NCBI GenBank assembly: GCA_026391805.1
Contig: JAPLDJ010000001.1
Span: 59,602 to 123,601 of the forward strand
Origin: Bacteroidota bacterium
GTDB lineage: Bacteria; Bacteroidota; Bacteroidia; Bacteroidales; FEN-979
Direction: 5' to 3'
DNA: 64,000 nt
The notes under the pieces were generated by a model. That model had not been told where the DNA came from, made no database searches, and saw nothing but the letters and a program-made list of their open reading frames with translations. Shown here piece after piece: positions 35,143 through 44,115 of this stretch; position 1 is the stretch's first letter, and each line of letters opens with the position of its first letter. Made by a program: the position numbers and the translations under genes.

Positions 35143-35751
35143 TTACTTCCGCTTTACCTTTATAAATGGAATCAACATGGGGACTTCCTTTTGATATCGG
35201 GTGTAGGCCTCCCCGAATTCCAGGACAAGCTTTTTCTCCTCAAGCACAGTTCCTATAATAACATACACTGTCAACACTATGTTTACAACAATATCCGACA
35301 TTTTATGTGTCTGACACCATAAATAAATGATCAATGCGAGATACATCGGATGTCTCATTATTCCTAATAGTCCGCTTTTTTTAATTTCATCCGATGGATT
35401 TATATTCCTGGTTTTTCCAAAGTTTAAAATCTGTCGAATCCCAAAAAATGATAACGAATCATAGTCGAAGAAAAAAGCCCAGAAGAACATTAATAATGAG
35501 CCGGAGATAAGTACATACCTTATAATGTCCAGATGTTGTCCATAGACGATGATTACCTTATTATCCAATTCTGCTGTATAGTTTATTAAAGGAATGAGCA
35601 GGAACAATGAAATCAGGATATAAAATAACCTGTAGAAGGCATAATAGTTCTTTAATAACCGGTTCATCAGATTTGTGAATCCGGTACTTATCAGGTAACT
35701 ATGAAGTGCACTGTATCCTGCCCACAATAATGCGATTAGCAAGTATTTCAT
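35143..35751 (-). CDS. ICMT/NnrU-like membrane methyltransferase homologue
   Basis: 202 residues, six predicted helices. The conserved MRHPMYLALIIYLWCQTHKM and EEKKLVLEFGEAYTRYQKEV reproduce the ICMT signature of the neighbour, but the N-terminal half is longer and differs. It is in the same orientation as the gene at 34.6 kb. The two share family but not close identity, so they are better seen as independent family members brought together than as a fresh duplication. Confidence 0.85.
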   Translation of the reverse strand: MKYLLIALLWAGYSALHSYLISTGFTNLMNRLLKNYYAFYRLFYILISLFLLIPLINYTAELDNKVIIVYGQHLDIIRYVLISGSLLMFFWAFFFDYDSLSFFGIRQILNFGKTRNINPSDEIKKSGLLGIMRHPMYLALIIYLWCQTHKMSDIVVNIVLTVYVIIGTVLEEKKLVLEFGEAYTRYQKEVPMLIPFIKVKRK

Positions 35752-35810
35752 TTGAAAGTCCTCCTCAGTGGTTGATTCCTTTGTTTACGCTGACGTTTTG
35801 CAGGCAACCG

Positions 35811-35865
35811 CAGCAAAGGCAGAACCTTTGTTGGGCAACATTGCGTTATCATTGTTTTGTGCGTT
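35811..35865. repeat. Hairpin element at the edge of the AT-rich block
   Basis: CAGCAAAGG (35811-35819) pairs with CCTTTGTTG (35825-35833) over a 5-nt loop, with one G-T pair, followed by TTTTGTGCGTT, which shares TTGTGCG with the elements at 32956 and 34212. The remaining gap to 36004 contains the AAATTAC array. Confidence 0.4.
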
Positions 35866-35970
35866 CCGAAGCTGAGGTTATCTGCTTTTTGATGAATAAA
35901 CAACTGGGGTTATCCATCATCACCAAATATAATAAATAATTCAGTACCTCGAATGTAAAGCGTAAAATCC

Positions 35971-35998
35971 AAATTACAAAGTACAAATTACAAATTAC
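35971..35998. repeat. AAATTAC heptamer array
   Basis: AAATTAC, AAAGTAC, AAATTAC, AAATTAC, ending six bases before the stop of the glycosyltransferase gene. Preceding bases (AAAGCGT, AAAATCC) keep the same phase. Confidence 0.85.
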
Positions 35999-36004
35999 TT
36001 ACGG

Positions 36005-37972
36005 CTACCGTCTGCCTAAGTTCCTGAATCCTTTGGAAATGATGATGAGGTCGTTGGTGAGTTTGTAATCGCGGGCATACATGATGTTGAGCCGTTCGGA
36101 GGCTTCGGTGTTGATGTTCTTGTCTTTAAAGGCATCGATGGGGGTGAGGATGCCTTTCCGGATCTCCGGCAATCGGTGATCTTCCGTTGTTTTGTGCGGA
36201 GCATAGCCAACGAGTGACCTTCTCGCAAACAGGACGGAAATGAGGTTCTTAAGCATTCCGAACGGGTTCTTTACCAAAAAGAGGGCAACGGGGTAAAGGA
36301 CCAGGAGCGAAAAGCTGATAAGGATGTCGAGCAGCCGCTTGTTGCGCCGGTTCGCCATTTTTGTAATGGCATTGATGTCGATCACATACAAGTCGCCGGA
36401 AGTATTGATGGAATTGCTGCCGATGATGGAGAGGCTTTCGGGCGGAGCAATCTTGTAATCCACCTGCTGGTCCTGCAATTCCGACATCTTGTCGATGATC
36501 ACCTGGGCCGGGACATCCTTGGCGCAGAAGATCACCTCGTTGATCTTGTGGATCGTAATGATCTCGTTGATCTGGTCAAGGGAACCGATAAATCCGTTGG
36601 TAACATTCTTGTGATGATGGTAACTTACAAGTCCGACAAAGGCAGGACGGATGATCGTCTTCTCCAGCAACCCTGAAACACGTTCTGCCTCCTCCATCTC
36701 ACCGATGATGACAAACCGCTTGTTCTTTTCACTGCCGATCCGGGCGCTTTTAACATTGAGCAGGTGCAGGATGACCCTCAGCAACGGCATGATGATCACG
36801 CCCCAGATGGCGCCGAGGATGATGAGCGCACGCGAGAACCGGTAATGCTCGGGCAGAAGGCTGTATAGGACAAGGATAATGATGGTCCCGGCAATGAGCC
36901 CCTGGATCAGCTTACCCAGCCGGACCGGACGGTCATATCCGCCGCTGAGGTACACACACCACAGCCAGATGAGCACATACACAGGCAGTGCAATCCAGAG
37001 GAGTTGCGGAGGATAGTGGCCGCCCTCGGGAAAGATGATCGCCCGTTCCCAGTAATTCCGGATAAAATAGATCCCTGAGAAAAGAAGGACCGTATCGGCC
37101 AGCGGCAGGGAGATCCTTGTGAAAAAACGGGTCAGGATCGAGACAAAGGCGCGGAAATAGATGGCGAAATTGATCAGGAACGAGAAACTGCGGGCATTTT
37201 TCTGCGAATAATGCTTTTTCGCAAAGATGATCATGGCCGTATAGAACATGAAAACATAGTTCATGCTGCTTTTCTTCGTGCTCTCGCCTTTGTAATGAAT
37301 GATGCGTGCTTCGGGATAATAATAATTCCTGTACCCTGCCTGCGTGATCCTGTAGCTCAGGTCGATGTCTTCCCCGTACATGAAGAAGGTCTCGTCAAGG
37401 TAACCGATCTCATTGAGGACCTTCTTCCTCAGCATCATGAATGCGCCTGCAAGGATGTCGATCGGATGGGTCTTGTCTTTATCAAGAAACCCTAAATGAT
37501 ACCTGCCGAAGAGTTTCGATTTTGGGAATATGGCAGAAAGGCCGAATATCTTGAAGAAGGCGACCGATGGTGTCGGGAGACCGCGTTTTGATTCCGGGAG
37601 GAACTTTCCTTTGCCGTCGAGCATTTTCACGCCCAGTCCGCCTGCATCAGGGTGTTCATCCATGAACTGAATGGATTTCCTGAGGGTGTCATCCTCAACA
37701 AGGGTATCGGGGTTGAGCAGGAGAATGTATTCTCCGCGGGATTTGCGGATCGCCTGGTTATTGGCCTTTGAGAATCCTTTGTTATCCTTGTTCTCGATCA
37801 GGTGTACTTCGGGAAATTTCTCCCTGACCATCTTTACGGAGCCATCCACCGAATTGTTGTCGACAACAAAAATCTCGGATTCTATCCCCTGGCATGCCTT
37901 TATCGAGGAATGGAGGCATTGTTCAAGGAAATACCTGACATTGTAATTGACGATGACAATGGATAATTTCAT
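36005..37972 (-). CDS. Glycosyltransferase family 2 fused to a membrane domain of sugar-phosphate-transferase type
   Basis: 655 residues. Residues 1-250 are GT2: LSIVIVNYNVRYFLEQCL, FVVDNNSVDGS, LLLNPDTLVE (DxD-type), EDIDLSYRITQAG. Four or five helices follow (about 290-400), then a Rossmann-like segment (RFVIIGEMEEAERVSGLLEK) and a C-terminal segment resembling polyprenyl-phosphate glycosylphosphotransferases (NKRLLDILISFSLLVLYP, SLVGYAP). The phosphotransferase catalytic stretch between these two motifs appears missing, so this half may be structural or inactive. It likely builds surface polysaccharide and is not embedded in a larger polysaccharide locus. Confidence 0.85.
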   Translation of the reverse strand: MKLSIVIVNYNVRYFLEQCLHSSIKACQGIESEIFVVDNNSVDGSVKMVREKFPEVHLIENKDNKGFSKANNQAIRKSRGEYILLLNPDTLVEDDTLRKSIQFMDEHPDAGGLGVKMLDGKGKFLPESKRGLPTPSVAFFKIFGLSAIFPKSKLFGRYHLGFLDKDKTHPIDILAGAFMMLRKKVLNEIGYLDETFFMYGEDIDLSYRITQAGYRNYYYPEARIIHYKGESTKKSSMNYVFMFYTAMIIFAKKHYSQKNARSFSFLINFAIYFRAFVSILTRFFTRISLPLADTVLLFSGIYFIRNYWERAIIFPEGGHYPPQLLWIALPVYVLIWLWCVYLSGGYDRPVRLGKLIQGLIAGTIIILVLYSLLPEHYRFSRALIILGAIWGVIIMPLLRVILHLLNVKSARIGSEKNKRFVIIGEMEEAERVSGLLEKTIIRPAFVGLVSYHHHKNVTNGFIGSLDQINEIITIHKINEVIFCAKDVPAQVIIDKMSELQDQQVDYKIAPPESLSIIGSNSINTSGDLYVIDINAITKMANRRNKRLLDILISFSLLVLYPVALFLVKNPFGMLKNLISVLFARRSLVGYAPHKTTEDHRLPEIRKGILTPIDAFKDKNINTEASERLNIMYARDYKLTNDLIIISKGFRNLGRR

Positions 37973-38023
37973 TCAACAGGCCCGATTGATTCCGTAAAAA
38001 TACATTTTCTTCCCGAAACAAAC

Positions 38024-38632
38024 TCAGATGGTTCCGGATTCTATCATCTGGACAATGCGTTCGATGGCTTTGTCCTCACCTTCAGGATCGTATGTTGTTT
38101 TCAGGTCATACCCGAAAATGCGTGCGAGTGTCTGCCAGATAAAGGCATTAAAACTTCCCCTCAGTTCTTTGACGATCTGGAAGGTTGAATTCCCGGTTTG
38201 CCGGTAGACCAGTTTGATCAGGATCTTTCCTTGTGTGAAGGTCAGGTCCCTGATCTCATCCCCGAACTGGGCCTCAAGTTCCTTTTCCGCGTTCTTTAAG
38301 AATTTCTTTCGTTCTTTTTCGCCGGAGATGCTGTCGAGCTTAACCTGGTATTGCTGGAGTTTTATCCCTGCGAGCTTTGCATACGGATAAACTTTCCTGA
38401 CGTTGTAAACCAGCTTCTCATACCGCACCAGATCCTTTGCTGAGCTGAAGTTCATCTCGGGGAAAACGACCACTGTTTTCATGTCGATGTAGGGGAGTGT
38501 GTCGCCGTTGAGGATTTTGCCCGGAACTATATTATGCCTTGTCGTGTCCTGATTCTGCCTGATCGTATCCTGTGAAAACAACGCGGGTATCATTCCGAGC
38601 AAGAAGAAACATAGGTTCGCCAGTTTACTCAT
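38024..38632 (-). CDS. DUF4294 exported protein
   Basis: 202 residues with a signal peptide (about 1-20) and the DUF4294 core: NGDTLPYIDMKTVVVFPEMN, YEKLVYNVRKVYPYAKLAGI, EKELEAQFGDEIRDLTFTQG. The family is restricted mainly to Bacteroidetes and has no known function. It lies 55 bases downstream of clpX in the same orientation and may be part of the tig-clpP-clpX transcription unit. Confidence 0.9.
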   Translation of the reverse strand: MSKLANLCFFLLGMIPALFSQDTIRQNQDTTRHNIVPGKILNGDTLPYIDMKTVVVFPEMNFSSAKDLVRYEKLVYNVRKVYPYAKLAGIKLQQYQVKLDSISGEKERKKFLKNAEKELEAQFGDEIRDLTFTQGKILIKLVYRQTGNSTFQIVKELRGSFNAFIWQTLARIFGYDLKTTYDPEGEDKAIERIVQMIESGTI

Positions 38633-38687
38633 CAGGGTAGAAATTCAGTGATGACGGTATAAGAACGGGCGCAGAAGCCGGTTATTG

Positions 38688-39923
38688 TCAGGCGACTTTA
38701 AGGCGCGCGACATTCAGATGGCTGAACTTTTCCTCAACAAACTGCAGGGTGAGCCTCAATGTCTTGACCGTGGTTTTCGAAGGAAGATCATACATGGCAT
38801 CGGTCATCACCGCTTCCATGATCGACCGAAGGCCACGGGCGCCAAGCTTGAATTCAACCGATTTGTCGACAATGAAATCCAGTGAATCCTCATCGATACT
38901 CAGCTTGATCCCATCCATCTCGAACAGTTTCGTGTACTGTTTTGTGAGGGAATTCTTCGGCTCGGTGAGGATCCTGCGCAGCGTTGCACGGTCAAGGGTA
39001 TGCAGGTGGGTAACGATGGGCAGCCGGCCGACAAGTTCGGGTATCAGGCCGAAGCTTTTCAGGTCAACCGAAGATACATACTGCATGAGGTTGTCCTTGT
39101 CGATCTGATCGCGTTCGCGGTTGGCGGTATAGCCGATCATGTTTGCCTGCAGCCGTGCGCCGATCTTCTTCTCGATCCCGTCAAAAGCGCCTCCTGTAAT
39201 GAAGAGGATGTTCTGCGTGTTGACCTGGATCATCTTCTGTTCCGGGTGCTTCCGGCCGCCCTGCGGGGGAACATTCACAACGGTGCCTTCGAGCAGTTTC
39301 AGCAATGCCTGCTGAACGCCTTCACCGGATACATCGCGGGTGATGGAAGGGTTGTCGCTTTTTCGCGCGATCTTGTCGATCTCGTCGATGAAGACAATTC
39401 CCCGTTCTGCCGCGGCAACATTGTAATCGGCCACCTGGAGCAGCCGGGCAAGGATGCTCTCAACATCTTCCCCGACATACCCTGCTTCTGTCAGTACAGT
39501 TGCATCGGCAATACAGAAGGGAACATTCAGCATCCTGGCGATCGTGCGCGCAAGCAATGTCTTCCCGGTACCGGTCTCCCCGACGAGGATCACGTTCGAT
39601 TTCTCGATCTCCACGTCATCTTCCTTCATTTTCCTGGCATAGAAGATACGTTTGTAGTGGTTATATACAGCCACGGAAAGCAGTTTTTTGGCTTCATCCT
39701 GTCCGATCACATACTGATCGAGGTACTTCTTGATCTCGACAGGTTTCTGAAGGGTGTAGTCGGGCATTTGCTTCTGTCCCTTTACAGCCTGTTCTTCCTC
39801 CATGATCTGCTGTGCCTGGACGACGCAGAAGTCACAGATATGCGCATTCAGACCGGCGATGAGAATGTTTGTATCCCTTTTCTCACGGCCGCAGAATGAA
39901 CACCGTTCCCCTGTTTTTGTCAT
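38688..39923 (-). CDS. clpX: ATP-dependent Clp protease ATP-binding subunit ClpX
   Basis: 411 residues, standard length. The N-terminal zinc-binding domain has [10 protein letters not shown] and CDFCV. Walker A is [11 protein letters not shown], Walker B is IVFIDEIDK, and the pore loop GYVGEDVE and sensor region [16 protein letters not shown] are present. It unfolds substrates for ClpP. It starts nine bases after clpP, which follows tig, the conserved order tig-clpP-clpX. Confidence 0.98.
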   Translation of the reverse strand: MTKTGERCSFCGREKRDTNILIAGLNAHICDFCVVQAQQIMEEEQAVKGQKQMPDYTLQKPVEIKKYLDQYVIGQDEAKKLLSVAVYNHYKRIFYARKMKEDDVEIEKSNVILVGETGTGKTLLARTIARMLNVPFCIADATVLTEAGYVGEDVESILARLLQVADYNVAAAERGIVFIDEIDKIARKSDNPSITRDVSGEGVQQALLKLLEGTVVNVPPQGGRKHPEQKMIQVNTQNILFITGGAFDGIEKKIGARLQANMIGYTANRERDQIDKDNLMQYVSSVDLKSFGLIPELVGRLPIVTHLHTLDRATLRRILTEPKNSLTKQYTKLFEMDGIKLSIDEDSLDFIVDKSVEFKLGARGLRSIMEAVMTDAMYDLPSKTTVKTLRLTLQFVEEKFSHLNVARLKVA

Positions 39924-39932
39924 AATGCTTTA

Positions 39933-40604
39933 TTATTGTACCTTACTTTTTACAAGGACTTCATCGATCATTCCGTAGTTGCGGGCTTCTTCCGATGTCA
40001 TCCAGTAATCACGGTCGGCGTCTTTCAGGATCTTTTTGTAAGCCTGCCCCGAATGATGCGAGATGATGACGTAAAGCTCCTTTTTCAGTTTCTGGATCTC
40101 CCTGGCTGTGATCTCGATGTCGGATGCCTGTCCTTCTGCATTTCCCATCGGCTGGTGGATCAGAACCCGTGAGTGGGGCAAAGCCGTACGTTTTCCCTTG
40201 GTTCCCGCACACAGCAGGATCGCACCCATCGAAGCAGCCATGCCGGTGCAGATGGTGGCTACTTCCGGGTTGATGTATTGCATGGTATCGTAGATCCCGA
40301 GGCCGGCATAAACGGAACCTCCGGGCGTATTCAGGTAAATCTGGATATCCCGCTTGGAATCAACCGATTCGAGAAACAGAAGCTGGGCCTGGATGATGTT
40401 GGCTACATAATCGTCGATCGGAACACCGAGAAAGATGATCCGGTCCATCATCAGCCTCGAAAAAACGTCCATCGTTGCAATGTTCAGCTGACGTTCTTCA
40501 ATGATGGTAGGGGAAATGTAATTGGAGCTGGTCGCCTTGTATTTTTCCAGCGTGAGGCTGTTGATGCCCCTGTGCCTGGTTGCATATTTTGAGAATTCGT
40601 CCAT
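39933..40604 (-). CDS. clpP: ATP-dependent Clp protease proteolytic subunit ClpP
   Basis: 223 residues, peptidase S14. The nucleophile Ser lies in TGMAASMGAILL, the His in PHSRVLIHQPMG, and the Asp in the RDYWMTSEEARNYGMIDEVL region. N-terminal residues (about 1-35) are longer than in E. coli and may be a propeptide. Ten bases separate it from tig. Confidence 0.98.
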   Translation of the reverse strand: MDEFSKYATRHRGINSLTLEKYKATSSNYISPTIIEERQLNIATMDVFSRLMMDRIIFLGVPIDDYVANIIQAQLLFLESVDSKRDIQIYLNTPGGSVYAGLGIYDTMQYINPEVATICTGMAASMGAILLCAGTKGKRTALPHSRVLIHQPMGNAEGQASDIEITAREIQKLKKELYVIISHHSGQAYKKILKDADRDYWMTSEEARNYGMIDEVLVKSKVQ

Positions 40605-40614
40605 GGTTTAATTG

Positions 40615-42054
40615 TTAATGTGAATGATGATGTTCGTGCTCGTGGTCGTGATCATGATCATGCCCGTGTTCATGGTCATGATGGTGTTCATGATCGTGAT
40701 CCTGTTTTGCACTGGCTAATTTAATGAATTCTTCGTAAGTGATCTCTTTGTCTTCGGCAGGAACATTGGCCTTGATCACCCCCAGGAGTTTTCCGTTATA
40801 AAGATCGTCGTTGATCTTCTGAACCTGTTCGGTATTCTTCATGACGGTATCCACCAGTGAGTCGAACCGTTTCTGAACCTCTTCATCTTCAGTATTCATA
40901 GGGATCTGCTGCATGAAATAGCCCTTGATGAAGTTGCGGATCTCCGCTTCTTCGACCTTGATGTCGAAATCCCGGATCAGTTTGTTTTCGATCAGCTGCC
41001 ATTTCATCGACTCGGCGAAGGAATTGTATTCTTTTTCCACATCCTCCGGGGTAAGTTTGCTCTCCTTGTGCTCAACCAGCCAGCGTTTCAGGAACGGATC
41101 CGGAAGGTTCATGGGAGTTTCACGGATCAAGGCATCGGAGGCATGGCGGTAAAAAAGCTTATCGGTTTCACCCGAAAAACTGGCCGATGCATCTTTCCTG
41201 ACCCGTTCACGGAAATCCTCTTCCGTTGCAATCTCGTCGCCCGGGTATACCTTTTTAAAGAACTCCTCATCCAGGATGGCCGGTTCAATATGGTAAATGT
41301 CATTCACGGTCAGTTCAAAGCACAGGTCTTCTTTTGCGGCAATGTCTGCTGAAATGCCAAGGATCTTTGCCGTTTCAGCGGGGGATTCGAAAAAATCCTG
41401 CGTGATAACCAGCTTGTCCTCTTTCTTCAGCCCGGTAAATTTTTTCCTTGAATCTTCTTTTACCAGGAGGGAAGGATTAATGAAAGCACTCTTCTTTGTG
41501 CCGTTTTCCACCGGTTTAAGATCAGCATCCATTTCAACGATCTCACCTGAAACAATGTCTTCATTTCCTGAAACCTCCGGATGCACATCGTTCCCGTAAC
41601 GCTTGCGCATATCCTCGATGTACGTGTCAACCATGGTGTCGCTGACGGTGATCACATACCGGTCGACGGGGGGAATAGCTGCAAGATCCATCAGGAACGG
41701 CGGAGCCATCCCGAGATCAAAATAAAATTCAAAATCCTGTTCCGATTCAAAGGTATACTCACTGGTCTTTTCGGTATTCAGAAGCGGGTTTCCCAGCACC
41801 TCGAGCTTTTCGTCCTGGATATACTGTGCCAGTGCATCACCGATGATCCTGTTCACCTCGTCAGCAATGATGGCCTTGCCATGCATTTTACGGACCAGTC
41901 CCAGGGGAACTTTTCCAGGACGGAATCCCGGGATATTGGCTTTGTGTTGAAAATCCTTTAGTTGCTTGATTACTTTCTCTTCATAGTCCGGCCGCTGGAT
42001 CTCAATCCTGACAGTTGCCGTCAGTTCTCCTGTGTTCTCTCGGGTAATGTTCAT
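40615..42054 (-). CDS. tig: Trigger factor with a histidine-rich C-terminal tail
   Basis: 479-residue ribosome-associated chaperone. The ribosome-docking loop is GFRPGKVP (about 44-51). The central domain (about 150-260) is diverged from the FKBP-type prolyl isomerase, as in other Bacteroidetes, and the C-terminal chaperone arms end with EDKEITYEEFIKLASAKQD. The last 27 residues contain 16 His plus Asp and Glu and form an obvious metal-binding sequence, similar in style to the tails of SlyD or HypB but not usual for trigger factor. It heads tig-clpP-clpX, directly after tRNA-Leu. Confidence 0.95.
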   Translation of the reverse strand: MNITRENTGELTATVRIEIQRPDYEEKVIKQLKDFQHKANIPGFRPGKVPLGLVRKMHGKAIIADEVNRIIGDALAQYIQDEKLEVLGNPLLNTEKTSEYTFESEQDFEFYFDLGMAPPFLMDLAAIPPVDRYVITVSDTMVDTYIEDMRKRYGNDVHPEVSGNEDIVSGEIVEMDADLKPVENGTKKSAFINPSLLVKEDSRKKFTGLKKEDKLVITQDFFESPAETAKILGISADIAAKEDLCFELTVNDIYHIEPAILDEEFFKKVYPGDEIATEEDFRERVRKDASASFSGETDKLFYRHASDALIRETPMNLPDPFLKRWLVEHKESKLTPEDVEKEYNSFAESMKWQLIENKLIRDFDIKVEEAEIRNFIKGYFMQQIPMNTEDEEVQKRFDSLVDTVMKNTEQVQKINDDLYNGKLLGVIKANVPAEDKEITYEEFIKLASAKQDHDHEHHHDHEHGHDHDHDHEHEHHHSH

Positions 42055-42090
42055 GTAACAGTTATGTTATTTTGTTCGTATAAAGTAAGG

Positions 42091-42172
42091 TGCGGATGAA
42101 GGGACTCGAACCCCCACGCCTTACGGCACAAGATCCTAAGTCTTGCGCGGCTGCCAATTACGCCACATCCGC
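42091..42172 (-). tRNA. tRNA-Leu (anticodon UAG)
   Basis: On the minus strand the gene begins GCGGATGTGGCGTAATTGGC and ends at the T-arm GGGTTCGAGTCCC and acceptor TTCATCCGC plus discriminator A. The anticodon loop is CTTAGGA, giving UAG. There is a variable arm (TGCCGTAAGGCGT), as expected of a class II leucine tRNA. CCA is not encoded. Confidence 0.97.
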
Positions 42173-42201
42173 AAGTATATCTGTATCGCCAGACAGGGTT
42201 G

Positions 42202-42209
42202 CAAAGATA
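42202..42209 (-). promoter_or_regulatory. Candidate -7 element of tRNA-Leu
   Basis: TATCTTTG on the minus strand matches TAnnTTTG, 30 bases upstream of the tRNA 5' end. No TTTG is found at -33. The transcript could continue into tig 37 bases beyond the tRNA. Confidence 0.5.
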
Positions 42210-42600
42210 CACTTTTTTTAATCTTTTCATGCCTGCAGGCGATCTCCCGCAGGGAGAGAGTGACGCCCCGGCACAAGAATCGGTCCAATCAATAATTCTG
42301 ACCGGGTCCGGATACTATGGCTGACAAACTGTCGTTATATGGAAAATAACCAAAACACATCCAGAGATCGGAAGAAAGCGTTACCCGCTGAAACAGATGT
42401 GCAGGAATTTAATAAACAGGCAATCTGTCCTGCTGTCAGACCTGCAATGAATTACCCGACGGATATCTCAATGGATGTTCATACAACTTTTACGCTGGAA
42501 AAATTGTCTACAATTAAAGGTTTGTTTACGAATGCCTGTTTACAATTCAGTGAAATATCGGAAAAATTGAGCAGGGGATGCAGGTTAAGTGCACATTGTT
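42210..42600. other. Non-coding gap before the DUF5723 gene
   Basis: This stretch contains an imperfect CTGCAGG/CCCGCAGGGAG inverted segment near 42234-42256 and a 91-codon plus-strand frame (42339-42614) that overlaps the next gene. The frame has no recognisable family, no signal and no clear initiation context, so I do not call it a gene. I see no heptamer array here. Confidence 0.5.
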
Positions 42601-44115
42601 ATGAAGGGGCTTAAAAAGTATTTCAGGTTTATTGCAGGCTTCATGCTGATAAGCTGTTCCCTTGTTCCGGATCCGGCTTACACCCAGGAAATGTTCGGTG
42701 CCACGCTGGGTAACTATTCCGGTGTCAACGGACTTGGTTTGAACCCCACCTCCATGCTCAACTCCAAAGCTTACCTCGACATCAATATTCTCGCACTTGA
42801 TGAGTTCATCCAGAACAATTACATGTACATGGCTAAGGAGGATTACCACTTCATCAATTTTTTCAAGCCGGGTTATCAGTTGCCTGAACATCCTGAAGAG
42901 TATGGAACGAAGACACGGAATTTCTACACATATCATAATAATCATAGGGCAAACGCTTATATACAGCAAAGGGTGAATGGCCCGGGCGTGATGTTCGTCT
43001 ATGGTGATCATGCCTTTGCACTGACAACAGGGGCCCGGTTAATCATATCGGCCAAAGGGGTACCGCAGGAGATAGCAAATTTTGCTTACCTTGGACTGAA
43101 CTACCGTCCGCAGCACAACATCAATTACAAAGATGCCCGGACGTTCAGGATTGGCCAACTGACATGGGGGGAGATCGGTCTGAGCTATGCATATAATTTT
43201 CACAGCAGGAATTACACCCGTATTTCTGCTGGAATCACCATCCGCAGGTTGTTCGGGTATGCAGCTCTTTTTCTTAAAAGCGAGGATGCTGATTACGTTG
43301 TTCTCGATGACAGCACAATCAGTGTTCATAATTTTAAAGGAGTGATGGGATACGCTCTTCCGCTCGATTATGACAACAACACCTTTACGAACGATAATAT
43401 GATTAAAGGTAAAGGTATCAGCGGCGATGTCGGCATCACCTATACACGCCTTTCCAGTGTATACTCAAAGGATTTCTTTACCACTCCCTGCTCACAGATC
43501 TATGATGATTACTGGTATCGTATCAGCGTGGCACTGATCGATCTCGGGGCGATCCGTTTCAAGACCCATGCTGAAAAATATGCCATTGACAACCGGGGTT
43601 CATATTGGGATGACTGCAACGAGTTTGACTTTATAAGTTTTCATCATTTCATGGATACCACCAGTTACAGGTTTTATGGAGATAAAAATGCAAGCTACCG
43701 GGCCAGTTCATTCTACATGTGGCTGCCCGCCGCACTCTCCGTTCAGTTTGATTATCATTACCTGAAGCACTGGTACATTAATACTTCGCTGATCTACGGG
43801 TTTGACCTTGGCCCTGCTTCTGTCGCACGTCCTGCAGAGCTCGCCATCGTCCCCAGGTACGAAACCCGGGCGCTCGAGGTCAGCCTGCCGGTTTCACTTT
43901 ACAACTGGGAAAAGCCAAGGATCGGACTGGCGATAAGATATTATTACCTCACCATGGGCACAGAGAAACTGGGTCAGTTTTTCAACATGAGCAATTTCAC
44001 CGGAATGGATTTTTACCTGGCCATCCATTATTTTATTGATAAGGGAAGTTGCAGGGACCGGAAAACTAAAGGGTGCCAGGAAGTCGATTACAAGGTCAGG
44101 TCAATTTACCGTTGA
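42601..44115 (+). CDS. DUF5723 family protein, probable outer-membrane barrel
   Basis: 504 residues. A signal peptide or lipoprotein-like start (about 1-28) is followed by the DUF5723 opening EMFGATLGNYSGVNGLGLNP and TSMLNSKAYLDINIL. Beta strands alternate through the rest, ending FYLAIHYFIDKGSC. Such proteins are conserved in Bacteroidetes and are predicted to be outer-membrane; function unknown. ATG 42601 is preferred to GTG 42589. It converges with the permease gene, whose stop lies within its last codons (44101-44115). Confidence 0.85.
   Translation: MKGLKKYFRFIAGFMLISCSLVPDPAYTQEMFGATLGNYSGVNGLGLNPTSMLNSKAYLDINILALDEFIQNNYMYMAKEDYHFINFFKPGYQLPEHPEEYGTKTRNFYTYHNNHRANAYIQQRVNGPGVMFVYGDHAFALTTGARLIISAKGVPQEIANFAYLGLNYRPQHNINYKDARTFRIGQLTWGEIGLSYAYNFHSRNYTRISAGITIRRLFGYAALFLKSEDADYVVLDDSTISVHNFKGVMGYALPLDYDNNTFTNDNMIKGKGISGDVGITYTRLSSVYSKDFFTTPCSQIYDDYWYRISVALIDLGAIRFKTHAEKYAIDNRGSYWDDCNEFDFISFHHFMDTTSYRFYGDKNASYRASSFYMWLPAALSVQFDYHYLKHWYINTSLIYGFDLGPASVARPAELAIVPRYETRALEVSLPVSLYNWEKPRIGLAIRYYYLTMGTEKLGQFFNMSNFTGMDFYLAIHYFIDKGSCRDRKTKGCQEVDYKVRSIYR

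Noticed and set aside
42339..42614. 91-codon frame before the DUF5723 gene
   Set aside because: No recognisable family, overlaps the next gene and has no convincing start context. A degraded gene remains possible.
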